Below the pieces are notes generated by a model, which did no database searches, was not told the origin of the DNA, and saw only the letters and a program-made list of their open reading frames with translations. Both the position numbers and the translations under genes were made by a program. A DNA stretch of 64,000 nucleotides from DASPSM01 sp036008465. Lineage in GTDB: Bacteria; Planctomycetota; Planctomycetia; Planctomycetales; Planctomycetaceae. The DNA lies in assembly GCA_036008465.1 (NCBI GenBank), contig DASYNP010000185.1, forward strand, positions 12,576 to 76,575. Direction: 5' to 3'. This document shows positions 29,449 to 37,446 of this stretch, one piece after another (position 1 is the first letter of the stretch; each line of letters starts with the position of its first letter).

Positions 29449-30500
29449 TACGCGTCCCTCCGTTGCAGCCTGGCCCATTTTTCCCGGAAACTGCGGCGCT
29501 CGAAAACGTCCGGATTGACGATCCCGCGTTCGGGACGCTCCCCGCGGGTCAGAGCAATCATGCCACGGCAGACGATGCGGCCAATGTCTCGGAACAGCTC
29601 ATCGGTCCAGGCGATGCAATGCGGGGAAAGCAACACATTGTCGAGCTCGCCGAACCGGTGCGGCGCAGTGACCGGCTCGACAGCGAAACAATCGAGGGCG
29701 GCGCCGGCGATCGCCCGATCCATGAGCGCCTGATACAGGGCGTCCTCGTCCACAATGCCGCCGCGTCCCGTGTTGATAAGGTAGGCATCGCGTTTCATCA
29801 TTCCAAGCTCGCGCGCTCCGAGCAGGTTCCGAGTCTTGTCGGTAAGAGGACAGTGAATCGAAACGAAGTCGGCCGTCTTCAGCAGCTCATCCAGGCCAAC
29901 GAGACGCACGCCCAGCGTCGCCGCGGAGGCGGGCGGAAGGAACGGATCAAAAGCCAACGGCGGCTGCATGCCGAAGCCCGCGGTGAGACGCACCAGGGCC
30001 TGCCCGATCCCTCCCAGTCCGATGACTCCCAGAGTCCTGTCGCGCAGTTCGCAACCCATGTAACCGTCGCGCTCGACCCAGCGCCCTTCGCGGAGCAATC
30101 GATCCTTGGTGCGAACGTGATGCGAAAGGGCCAGCATCCAGGTGAGCGTCGCCTCCGCAACCGAGCGGTCCACGGCTCCGGCCGCGATGAGCAGCACCAC
30201 GTCGGCCGCGGTGCAGGCGCCAACGTCCACGCTGTCGTAACCGACGCCGAAGCGCGCAATCGCCAGGAGATCGTGGCTCAAGGAAACGGTCCTCGCGGTG
30301 ACGCGTGGCGTGAGCACGATTAGAGCATTCGCGTCAGTGATTTGGTCCGGCCCGATCTCTGGGCGATGTTCCGTAAACGGGCGCCAAGCGATGCCTGGAT
30401 GCTCCTCAAACAGGCCCAAACCGAGATCGCGGTAACAGGGGTGGCCGTCAGCTCCAAAGAAGTCGCCGGTGAGCGCGACTTGGAACGGTCTTACTGCCAT
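29448..30500 (-). CDS. D-isomer-specific 2-hydroxyacid dehydrogenase
   Basis: A 350-residue NAD-dependent dehydrogenase. The NAD-binding motif is GVIGLGGIGQALVRL near residue 160; the catalytic Arg is within SIHCPLTDKTRNL/INTGRGGIVDEDAL, the Glu near ALDCFAVEPV, and the catalytic His in LLSPHCIAWTDE. Family members reduce 2-keto acids such as hydroxypyruvate or glyoxylate. It overlaps the cupin gene by 10 nt and the SDR gene by 1 nt, so it is firmly within the operon. Confidence 0.87.
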   Translation of the reverse strand: MAVRPFQVALTGDFFGADGHPCYRDLGLGLFEEHPGIAWRPFTEHRPEIGPDQITDANALIVLTPRVTARTVSLSHDLLAIARFGVGYDSVDVGACTAADVVLLIAAGAVDRSVAEATLTWMLALSHHVRTKDRLLREGRWVERDGYMGCELRDRTLGVIGLGGIGQALVRLTAGFGMQPPLAFDPFLPPASAATLGVRLVGLDELLKTADFVSIHCPLTDKTRNLLGARELGMMKRDAYLINTGRGGIVDEDALYQALMDRAIAGAALDCFAVEPVTAPHRFGELDNVLLSPHCIAWTDELFRDIGRIVCRGMIALTRGERPERGIVNPDVFERRSFREKWARLQRRDA

Positions 30501-31300
30501 GGGCTCCCCTCGACTGTCGCGCAGCGCTCGTCGACAACCACCCGTTCGGGAATGGGACCGGCGTAGACCCAGAGCATGGCCATCGGCCCAGGCGATTCGT
30601 TGACGAAATAATGGACCCGCCCTCGTGGTTGAAGCGCCGTCGAACAGTCGGACATCGGATAACGTCGCCCTTCCACGACGCAGGTGGCGGTCCCTTCGAT
30701 GATGCAGATCGATTCGTCGAAGTCGTGAACGTGAGCCGGCAAGCGGCCTTGGGGTTGAAACAAGCCGTAACCGCCGCTCAGCTCGCTCCCGGGAACCAGG
30801 TCCTTGTTGAAGAAATCGATGAACTCGGTTTTGGGTCCGGCCTCGTAGCGCGGCACCGTGCGAAAGCGGTTCACGCGCTCAAGCCCTGGCACGCCAGTCG
30901 ACCCGCGCATCGTGCGCGGCGGAAACGACCGGTCGACGAGCACCCGCGTCGGCGATGAGCTGGCCATCGCGATCTGGAAAACGGCCGGAGCGTTTGATCC
31001 ACTCGCTTTCACGAAATGGGGGAGGCCTTGCGGAATCACAACGTTGTCGAGACGTTCCAACTCGTAGCAACGCCCCTCGATTTCGACGGCCGCCTCTCCG
31101 CTAATCAAGGTGATCGACTCACTAAAGGGGTGGGCATGGTAAGGGAGCTCGGCACCGGGATCGAACGTGACGATGCCCGTCGTGAGGTTGCGCGCCTGAT
31201 TACGAGCGCCGACCAGGCACTCGAAATTCACCCCGGGGGCAATCTCGATCATTGCCCCTGAGCCGCGGGCGTTGATCACCTCGCGTCGGTCGGGACGCAT
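30491..31300 (-). CDS. bicupin protein
   Basis: A 269-residue protein with two cupin barrels. Cupin 1 has FDPGAELPYHAHPFSESITL with histidines and Glu as metal ligands, then the GxxxxxPxxxxH-like VVIPQGLPHF. Cupin 2 has QPQGRLPAHVHDFDESICII and LQPRGRVHYF. Such proteins are sugar isomerases, dioxygenases or ureidoglycine-type hydrolases. As first gene of the sugar operon it may bind or isomerise an acidic intermediate. ATG 31300 is preferred; the frame extends to 31426 but those residues are Pro/Arg-rich and unlike a fold. Confidence 0.82.
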   Translation of the reverse strand: MRPDRREVINARGSGAMIEIAPGVNFECLVGARNQARNLTTGIVTFDPGAELPYHAHPFSESITLISGEAAVEIEGRCYELERLDNVVIPQGLPHFVKASGSNAPAVFQIAMASSSPTRVLVDRSFPPRTMRGSTGVPGLERVNRFRTVPRYEAGPKTEFIDFFNKDLVPGSELSGGYGLFQPQGRLPAHVHDFDESICIIEGTATCVVEGRRYPMSDCSTALQPRGRVHYFVNESPGPMAMLWVYAGPIPERVVVDERCATVEGSPWQ

Positions 31301-31614
31301 CGCCTCGGGGGGCCGCGGCAGCGGAGCGACGGCCGGGGATCGAGGGACCTGTTTGGTCGGCTCGGGATTCAATATGTCACCCGCTCCTGGCAGGCACTCT
31401 CGCGAAGGAACACGGCCGGGCCGCACGGCCCCACGACCTGGTGACCGGGCGGCGTCTCATGATTATTGGGACTACGCGCGCGTCATGCCAGCAAGAACCG
31501 CGCGGGTTGGCAAAGCACCCGGCAATCGCTTATGAGAATGAGTTGCCGCCGACGGATTCACCTCCGATAGCCGTCCCACCGCGATTGTAACCACAACTAA
31601 CTGGGCGATCTGCC

Positions 31615-33378
31615 ATGACACCAGCCGACAATCACCGCTTCCTCATCATGCGTTGCATTATTGCCGCAATTGTAGTGGGGTTTCTGGCTTGCGCGGGTCC
31701 AGCCGCGGTTGCCGCCAAGACAACGCCAGCAAACGTCATGACCGAGCTGACGTTCGAATCGGCGGAAGCTTACGCCGATCCCTTCAATGAGGTGCAGCTT
31801 GACGTCGTGTTCGTCGATCCGGCGAAACGAGAATTTCGGGTCCCCGCGTTTTGGGCCGGCGGCAAAATTTGGCGCGTGCGGTACTCGTCGGCCACGCCCG
31901 GAATCCATCGATATGAGACGCAGTGCTCGGACAAATCGAATACCGGACTGCACGGGAAAAGCGGAACGATCGAGGTGGCACCTTACCAGGGGAAGAACCC
32001 GCTCTATCTCCATGGGCCGTTGCGCGTGATGGCCGATCGCCGGCATTTCGAGCACGCCGACGGCACACCCTTTTTGTGGTTGGGCGACACCTGGTGGATG
32101 GGTCTGTGCAATCGATTGCATTTCCCCGACGAATTCGAGGCCCTCGAGCGCGACCGGATCCAAAAAGGGTTCAACGTCGTGCAGATCGTCGCCGGACTTT
32201 ATCCCGACATGCCGGCGTTTGATCCTCGCGGCGCCAATGAGGCCGGCTTTCCTTGGACGAGCGACGATCACGCCATCCGACCCGAATACTTCGACGCGGC
32301 CGATCGCCGGATTCTCTCGCTGGTCGACTCGGGGCTGATGCCCTGCATCGTCGGCGCGTGGGGCTATCATCTGCCATGGCTCGGTGTTGACCGCATGAAC
32401 AAGCACTGGCGTTACCTGGTGGCCCGTTACGGCGCACTACCGGTCGTCTGGTGCGTGGCCGGCGAAATCACCATGCCCTTTTACCTGTCGAAAACCAAAG
32501 ACAAGGACTCGGAATTCCAAAGGCAGGGCTGGACGGACATCGCTCGGGAGTTGCGACGAGTCGATCCGTTCCACCGCCTGGTGACCGGCCATCCGCCAAG
32601 AAGCGCACGCTTTTCGTTCACAGATCCAGCGGTTCTCGACTTTGACATGCTGCAAACGGGGCACAGTGATCGCCGCAGTATCCCGAACACAATCCGCCTG
32701 ATTCGCGGCTCACGGGCGGCCTCGCCGACGCTTCCCGTGGTTTTGGGCGAAGTCACCTACGAAGGCATCTTGGACACCTGCTTCGAGGACGTGCAGCGGT
32801 TCATGGTTTGGAGTTCTTTTCTCTCAGGAACGGCCGGCCACACGTACGGAGCCAACGGCATTTGGCAGCTCAATCGGCGCGACCAACCGTATGGGAAGTC
32901 GCCGCATGGCGGCAACTGGGGCAACCGTCCGTGGGACGACGCCATGACCCTGCCAGGTTCGCGGCAAGTCGGGCTGGCGAAACGCCTGCTTGAGAAATTC
33001 GACTGGTGGAAGTTCGAGCCACACGCCGAATGGGCTTCCTGGCAACATGGGAATCCCAAACATGGGGAGTTCGACGTCCCCTACTCCGCCGGAATTCCGG
33101 GTAAAGTCCGAGTCGTTTATATCCCCGCAGCGGAGCCGGTCATGCTGCATGGACTTGGGGCGGGCTTCTCGTATTCAATCCGCAGATTCGATCCGCGCAC
33201 GGGCGAACTGAAAGACCGGCAACGCGCGAATCCAGACCGGCAAGGCGATTTGGTTTGCACGCCCGAATCGTCGACAGGCGATTGGGTCACCATTCTCGAA
33301 ATCTCCGAGAAACCGCAACCCGCCGTCTCGCTGCACTCGAAAGCTCGCTCCAGTTGGCGGTACTCGTATGATCGCTGA
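31615..33378 (+). CDS. secreted apiosidase-like glycoside hydrolase (DUF5060 + DUF4038)
   Basis: A 587-residue exported enzyme. After a signal sequence (CIIAAIVVGFLACAG) comes a DUF5060-like beta domain (TFESAEAYADPFNEVQLDVVF), then a DUF4038 catalytic TIM barrel: LWLGDTWWMGLCNRL, KGFNVVQIVAGLYP, VVWCVAGEITMPF (putative catalytic acid Glu) and VVLGEVTYEGI (putative nucleophile Glu). DUF4038 includes GH140 apiosidases that act on pectin rhamnogalacturonan II. It is divergent from the rhamnose-type operon across a 314-nt spacer, which fits joint use of a rhamnose-bearing polysaccharide. ATG 31648 is an alternative start. Confidence 0.87.
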   Translation: MTPADNHRFLIMRCIIAAIVVGFLACAGPAAVAAKTTPANVMTELTFESAEAYADPFNEVQLDVVFVDPAKREFRVPAFWAGGKIWRVRYSSATPGIHRYETQCSDKSNTGLHGKSGTIEVAPYQGKNPLYLHGPLRVMADRRHFEHADGTPFLWLGDTWWMGLCNRLHFPDEFEALERDRIQKGFNVVQIVAGLYPDMPAFDPRGANEAGFPWTSDDHAIRPEYFDAADRRILSLVDSGLMPCIVGAWGYHLPWLGVDRMNKHWRYLVARYGALPVVWCVAGEITMPFYLSKTKDKDSEFQRQGWTDIARELRRVDPFHRLVTGHPPRSARFSFTDPAVLDFDMLQTGHSDRRSIPNTIRLIRGSRAASPTLPVVLGEVTYEGILDTCFEDVQRFMVWSSFLSGTAGHTYGANGIWQLNRRDQPYGKSPHGGNWGNRPWDDAMTLPGSRQVGLAKRLLEKFDWWKFEPHAEWASWQHGNPKHGEFDVPYSAGIPGKVRVVYIPAAEPVMLHGLGAGFSYSIRRFDPRTGELKDRQRANPDRQGDLVCTPESSTGDWVTILEISEKPQPAVSLHSKARSSWRYSYDR

Positions 33379-33530
33379 AGACAATGCAGCAGCGTCGGCA
33401 CCGTTGGCGACGGAGACTCGATTGGACATGATTGGCTCCTTGGATTGGGTTCCAAGGAACCGTTCAGTGTCTTCGTCTCTAGGTGCAACACCGCTGGCGA
33501 CGACGAAGATGACAAAGAAAGCCCTCGCAA

Positions 33531-34010
33531 GTGCAATTTACGATTGCATCCCACCTTCTCAGTGTTGACGGCGATCTTGCCACAACGGTCGTGGACACAA
33601 AGACCGAACTTGAAGAGCCAAGGATTTCTTTCTGCGATTGGTGGCTCCTAACTGGCGACGAAAGGTTCGACCCGCTCATCAAGTGTCCCGTTCAACTCAG
33701 CGTCTTGGAGCGAAATCAATCCGGAATCGCGTTGTTCTACGTCATTTGGGGTGTGGCCGCTGCTTTCATGTTCGCCATCAGCGGAAAGAACAGTGCGGAC
33801 GATCAGAAAATCGTCCAAACATTCCGGGAGCGTTGCCAAGAAGCCGGATGGATTTCGAAACACGCCGCTTGCACCGTCCCAGTTCCCGGCATGTACCTGC
33901 TGGCTGATTCCGCTCAGGCCAATCTGGGCGACACTAGTGCGAACGGGCTCATGTCGCTTGCGATCCACGTCACTGCGGGTTTCTTCCGCCAAGTTGGACT
34001 GCCGGTCTAA
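33531..34010 (+). CDS. hypothetical protein
   Basis: A 159-residue frame beginning at a GTG. Composition looks protein-like, with an acidic first third, one hydrophobic stretch SGIALFYVIWGVAAAFMFAI and a neutral C-terminus. No family is recognised. It directly precedes the integrase remnant on the same strand, so it may be a leftover of the same inserted element. An in-frame stop just upstream of the GTG argues against a longer original start. Confidence 0.45.
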   Translation: MQFTIASHLLSVDGDLATTVVDTKTELEEPRISFCDWWLLTGDERFDPLIKCPVQLSVLERNQSGIALFYVIWGVAAAFMFAISGKNSADDQKIVQTFRERCQEAGWISKHAACTVPVPGMYLLADSAQANLGDTSANGLMSLAIHVTAGFFRQVGLPV

Positions 34011-34028
34011 TCTGACTTAGCCCTGTCA

Positions 34029-34423
34029 GTGAATGTGATGCTCGCCGCAGTCAGTGACGATGATGGCCGAATTCATTTCGACGCCGAAACGACGAAGGGT
34101 CGGAAGACCCGCAAGGTTGTCTGCCTGTCTCGCTCTACGCGGAGCTTGTGCAGAACGCGGGCAGCGAATACGTGTTCGAGCGGTTCGAGTCGGGTCGCAG
34201 GAGGATTCATAAAAAGCGAGGAACCACTCGATCCTGCTGCCAGGTCAAACCGTTTCCACCAACGATCTTGATTCACTGGTTACAGGCTGAGAAGCTCTCG
34301 TACTTCAGAGAGAACCCGAACGCTAAACGCTTCAAGCTCCACAATCTTCGTGGGACAGCAATGTCCAAGGCGAGAATGCTCGGAGTCACCTACGACGACG
34401 CGGCAATCGCGTTCGCCCATTGA
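34029..34423 (+). pseudogene. tyrosine recombinase (integrase) remnant, frameshifted and truncated
   Basis: The C-terminal half of a phage-type integrase, broken into two frames. The first frame reads DDGRIHFDAETTKGRKTRKV; near 34120-34130 the reading shifts into a frame giving LYAELVQNAGSEYVFERF and then FKLHNLRGTAMSKARMLGV, the HxLR active-site box, ending YDDAAIAFAH followed by a stop. The last conserved box with the catalytic Tyr is missing. It points toward a tRNA-Leu-like sequence 50 nt downstream, the normal arrangement of an integrase and its attachment site, so it is taken as a relic of an integration event. Confidence 0.75.
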
Positions 34424-34427
34424 GGAT

Positions 34428-34463
34428 AAAAAAGGACTCACAGCGAATCGCCGTAAGTCCTTG
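34428..34463 (-). terminator. rho-independent terminator of the tRNA-Leu-like sequence
   Basis: On the minus strand AAGGACT...AGTCCTT forms a 7-bp stem with a loop of about 17 nt, followed by TTTTTT. It starts right after the tRNA-like 3' end at 34472, so it looks like the native terminator of that locus. Confidence 0.65.
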
Positions 34464-34471
34464 TTGATAAA

Positions 34472-34546
34472 TGCCGGAGGAGGGACTCGAACCCACACAC
34501 CCAGTTACGGATACTGGATTTTGAATCCAGTTTTAACCCATCCGGC
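34472..34546 (-). tRNA. tRNA-Leu(CAA)-like sequence lacking the D arm (probable att remnant)
   Basis: From 34546 down to 34472 the minus strand folds into acceptor GCCGGA / TCCGGC, anticodon arm CTGGA-TTCAAAA-TCCAG (anticodon CAA), a long variable arm ATCC...GGGT typical of tRNA-Leu, and a T arm with TTCGAGT (one mismatched pair). The D arm is missing; only GGGTTAAAA joins acceptor and anticodon stems. The last base is A73 with no encoded CCA. The intact 3' half next to an integrase relic suggests a duplicated attachment site rather than a working tRNA. Confidence 0.6.
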
Positions 34547-34734
34547 TCACGATGGCTTGATGTTGGAATCGCGTTGATTGCCCTTGTTTTGTAGGAAAAT
34601 ACGACATTTCCCCGTCACGACTACATTGTACTGACATTGGACTGAAACGGCCAATTCTGACAGAAGAATGACAGAAGATTTCGGACGCCATTTCCAGGAG
34701 CATACCGCTCAAGGGAACCTTCCGCAGAGACGGT

Positions 34735-35091
34735 TCACTTGTCGATCCACACGGGGGGCGGTTCGATCTCGGCTGCCGGCTCGTGGCCGGCGTCTTTGCG
34801 TCCGCTGCCCGCCAAGCGACTTTGGGCGCGAACCGTCATGTCCTGATCGCAAACGATCTGGCAGCTCAAGCGGATGCCGGACAAGCCGCGCGCCGCAAGC
34901 ACGTCTCGCTCGGCAACCGTCATGCGTTCCGGCTCGCCTTGGACGAACTCGACGCGGCATGTCGTACACCGCGCATTCCCGCCGCAGGCGTGCAACTGAT
35001 CGATCCCGGCATCATGCTCGAGCGCCAAAACCAGCCGCTTCCCGTCCGGCACTTCAAACTGGCCCACCCCATCGACTGTAAGTTTCGGCAC
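34735..35091 (-). CDS. 2Fe-2S ferredoxin
   Basis: A 118-residue electron carrier with a beta-grasp 2Fe-2S fold. Cluster ligands are in HACGGNARCTTCRVEF (C-x5-C-x2-C) with the fourth Cys in IRLSCQ, 31 residues later, an adrenodoxin-like spacing. The start is taken as GTG 35091 because AAGGA lies 9 nt upstream and the beta-grasp begins at once (PKLTVDGVGQFEVPDG). The longer frame to 35181 would run into the terminator of the neighbouring tRNA-like fragment. The C-terminal tail is Pro/Glu-rich. Confidence 0.87.
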   Translation of the reverse strand: MPKLTVDGVGQFEVPDGKRLVLALEHDAGIDQLHACGGNARCTTCRVEFVQGEPERMTVAERDVLAARGLSGIRLSCQIVCDQDMTVRAQSRLAGSGRKDAGHEPAAEIEPPPVWIDK

Positions 35092-35142
35092 GAATGTGAT
35101 TCCTTGACTGCGTATTTGGACCGTTAAGACCCGAGATGAGCG

Positions 35143-35178
35143 CAAAAAAAGCCGCAAGTCATTGCGACCGACGGCTTT
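35143..35178 (-). terminator. rho-independent terminator
   Basis: On the minus strand AAAGCCG...CGGCTTT can pair, with an inner alternative hairpin CGCAA-TGAC-TTGCG, followed by seven T. It lies just after the tRNA-like 3' end at 35185, the same arrangement as at 34428-34472. Confidence 0.65.
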
Positions 35179-35184
35179 CAAAAG

Positions 35185-35225
35185 CGAGGCCGACGGGATT
35201 CGAACCCGCTTGTAATTTCATCCCA
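35185..35225 (-). tRNA. tRNA 3'-end-like fragment (T arm and acceptor strand only)
   Basis: Minus-strand T arm GCGGG-TTCGAAT-CCCGT followed by CGGCCTC and G at the discriminator position. Upstream there is no matching GAGGCCG 5' strand, D arm or clear anticodon arm, only a small hairpin ATCCC-CGCTT-GGGAT. It may be an attachment-site scar or the 3' end of a degraded tRNA or tmRNA. Confidence 0.4.
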
Positions 35226-35461
35226 AGCGGGGATTCTACTTCGCCTTGCGTCAAATGCCAAACCTCCGGCGCTGCATACTGGCGGTCCTGACTGTCATTT
35301 CCTGACATCGCTTGACCCTAATCTGCGCTGCGTGATCGAGGCGTGGGACGGCTTGCCGGGAGCAATTCGGCGGGCGATCGTCGGCCTTGCGACCCCACAA
35401 AGTCAAAATGAAAGCTGCAACGAAAGCGTGTAGAATCAATGCAGAGAGATGGAGAAACGCA

Positions 35462-35638
35462 ATGAGCTACCGGGTTGAGGAATGGGTCGACGACGAATCG
35501 CGAAACAGCGGCAAAAACATCTATACGGTCTACGAAATCCTCCCCGATGGAACCGAGGAAGAGATTCTTGAAACGCGCGATCGGGACGAGGTTGAAAATC
35601 TCGTCGAGGGCGAGGAGTGCGATTGGTCGGAGGACTAA
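35462..35638 (+). CDS. small acidic protein, unknown
   Basis: A 58-residue, strongly acidic protein: MSYRVEEWVDDESRN, then YTVYEILPDGTEEEILETRD and the tail EGEECDWSED. GGAG precedes the ATG by about 8 nt. The beta-strand pattern looks real and could be a small regulator or nucleic-acid mimic, but no family is recognised. The frame is open 25 codons upstream without a start signal. Confidence 0.55.
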   Translation: MSYRVEEWVDDESRNSGKNIYTVYEILPDGTEEEILETRDRDEVENLVEGEECDWSED

Positions 35639-35778
35639 GGATCGGGCTCAATTCGGTTTGACCGTCTGCCACATGGGTTTTCGCCACTTCCAAGGCCGCG
35701 ATTAGATTCCCTTGGCCCACAGCCTCCGCCGGTGCTCGCGGGCGCCGGTTTCCGCCAAGCGGCGGACTCGACGCGTCT

Positions 35779-36169
35779 TCAAAGCGAGATGACGCCGACC
35801 TTCGTGAATTCCTCCGGAATGTCGTCGACGTCCGTCAAAAGAAACGTCCCATTGAGAAAAGTCGAGCCTGGAATCCAATTCGCGCATCCGAAATTTGTCG
35901 TCCATTTGCTGAGCAGGGTTTCTTTCCCGTCTTCGTTCAGCTCGGGCTGCAGAAAGTAAATCAACTGGCTCTCAATGTTGTATAAGAGCCTTTCGCCCGC
36001 GCTGCGATCACGCACCCATTCAAGCGGCAACGTTCCCGGACTGGCGAATGACGGCGATGCGCTGTGTCGGGGCAATGTTGTATCGAGGCGACAACTCGGG
36101 TTCGCGCAGCAGCTCGAAGATTTCGACGAGATCACGAGCTGGCGTTCGGAGCGCGAAGCGGCCACACAT
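35779..36169 (-). pseudogene. truncated SRAP (YedK/HMCES-like) gene fused to unrelated coding remnant
   Basis: From ATG 36169 the minus strand reads MCGRFALRTPARDLVEIF and, further on, SPRYNIAPTQRIAVIRQ: the N-terminus of an SOS-response-associated peptidase, whose Cys2 would crosslink abasic DNA. It hits a stop at 36020 after 49 residues, where SRAP proteins normally run about 220. In the next frame a different, protein-like tail follows (LPLEWVRDRSAGERLLYNIE and later FLLTDVDDIPEEF), ending at 35779; it does not match SRAP middle or C-terminal motifs. Interpreted as a deletion joining two gene fragments. Confidence 0.65.
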
Positions 36170-36550
36170 GCCGCAATTCTATCGCGCGGCAAGCGATGAC
36201 CGCGATGCTCCCGGACGCCGAGACAGGAGATGGGCTGCCTCGGGCCGGAAGCGTTCAAATCGTGTCACGGCGACTGCCGGATCATTCCCCACTTTAGCAT
36301 CAGCACACACTGCTCGCCGCTCTGATCGTCACTCGGTTAAACGGAATTCCGCGGGACTGGTCGTTTGGAAATGCGGAGAGAAAACTGCTCGGCTCCTGCT
36401 TGCGATTGTCATCGCCGTCGGTCGGATTCTTTCGGGTGGTCACCCGACGCTGCCGCCCGAAAAATCCCGACCAGAGGCGGGGCTCCGAGAACAGTCATCG
36501 TCGGAGGGAGGACTTCTGAGGGTGGTTCGCTTTTGCTCAGTAAGATCGAG
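36170..36550. other. 381-nt stretch, no gene seen
   Basis: Between the SRAP remnant and the TIR gene. Frames on both strands are low in complexity and lack start signals. It marks the edge of the defence island. Confidence 0.45.
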
Positions 36551-37297
36551 TCAGCTGGCATTGGCGGAGGCGAAGAGCTGGTCATAATGCCCATAGCCTC
36601 GGTCGTTAACCTGATAGACTTCTTTGTCGCAATGATCTACGAAGTGTGCGCCGCAGAGCTCCTCGAAGGCCGCCTTGTAGGTCATGAGAGATCGTGGGCT
36701 CACGTCTCCGAAGAAGTGTTGACCGACGCTGACTGAGAATCCCACATCGAAACGCCCGGCAATGATGTAACCGCCCTTTTCCACGGCGATCTTCAGAATC
36801 TCGATCGCTTTCTGGCTCAGGTGCTGAGTGGGGAATGGGCGCGGCGCTGCCGGCGGCATCAGGGTTGGTCGGGTCGATCTGGCGCTAACTCTCCTGAGAA
36901 TTTCGGTGACGATGTGGTCAAGGCCGCTCGACGTCTGGACAGCGAGTCTGCCGGCCATAATCGGACAGCATGCGGCGATCTGCTGCCGCCCCAATTTGTG
37001 CCAAATCGGCAGGATTTTTGGGTGACCGGCTTCCTCAAGGGAGAACAAGCCGGCGAGTTCTTCTTGGGGCCATTTCTTCGCGAAAAACGCCGGGCTGAAG
37101 ATGACGACGCCGTAGCGCGAATGCGCCAGGCCCTCGTTGACTTTGCCGAGAAGGCTGTCGCCGAGCAGGAGTTCGGTCTTATCGAACCAGACCTTAAGGC
37201 CGGCGTGCGTGAGCGCTTGATAGAGCGGCTCCGCGATGGTCGCTTTATCCTCTCCCGCGTGGCTGATAAACAAGTCCCAGATCGGGTGCGGATGCAT
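36551..37297 (-). CDS. TIR-domain protein (putative NADase effector)
   Basis: A 248-residue protein. Residues 5-135 form a bacterial TIR domain: WDLFISHAGEDKA (first strand and loop), KVWFDKTELLLGDSL, VVIFSPAFFAKKWPQEEL with the likely catalytic Glu at about residue 80. After a Pro-rich linker (near 150-165) comes a C-terminal winged-helix-like domain with a VNDRGYGHYDQLF tail, possibly a sensing or partner module. TIR effectors in defence usually degrade NAD. Start ATG 37297 is where the TIR fold begins; the 37372 start adds 25 unrelated residues. It is the last gene of a minus-strand row beginning at 41451. Confidence 0.85.
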   Translation of the reverse strand: MHPHPIWDLFISHAGEDKATIAEPLYQALTHAGLKVWFDKTELLLGDSLLGKVNEGLAHSRYGVVIFSPAFFAKKWPQEELAGLFSLEEAGHPKILPIWHKLGRQQIAACCPIMAGRLAVQTSSGLDHIVTEILRRVSARSTRPTLMPPAAPRPFPTQHLSQKAIEILKIAVEKGGYIIAGRFDVGFSVSVGQHFFGDVSPRSLMTYKAAFEELCGAHFVDHCDKEVYQVNDRGYGHYDQLFASANAS

Positions 37298-37446
37298 GAG
37301 ACAATTATCGCGCGTTGGAATTGGTTTGAAAAGATGAATGTCTGATGGACAAGGACCGAACTTGCACGACACTGGCGCTGTGTTCGCAGCCTGTGTCGAG
37401 CCGAAGGTGGCGGCTGGAATCAGTTAGTTTCGGGCCGAATGATGCG

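Larger units (their letters stand above)
34424..34734. other. boundary spacer with terminator and tRNA-like sequence
   Basis: This 311-nt stretch has no protein gene. It holds the terminator and tRNA-Leu-like sequence listed separately; the rest (34547-34734) shows only repeated CTGACA/CTGACAG words. Confidence 0.5.
35092..35461. other. 370-nt spacer with terminator and tRNA fragment, no protein gene
   Basis: Between the ferredoxin and the 58-residue acidic protein. Contains the terminator at 35143 and the tRNA 3'-like fragment at 35185; from 35230 to 35440 no coding or RNA signal is seen. Confidence 0.5.
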
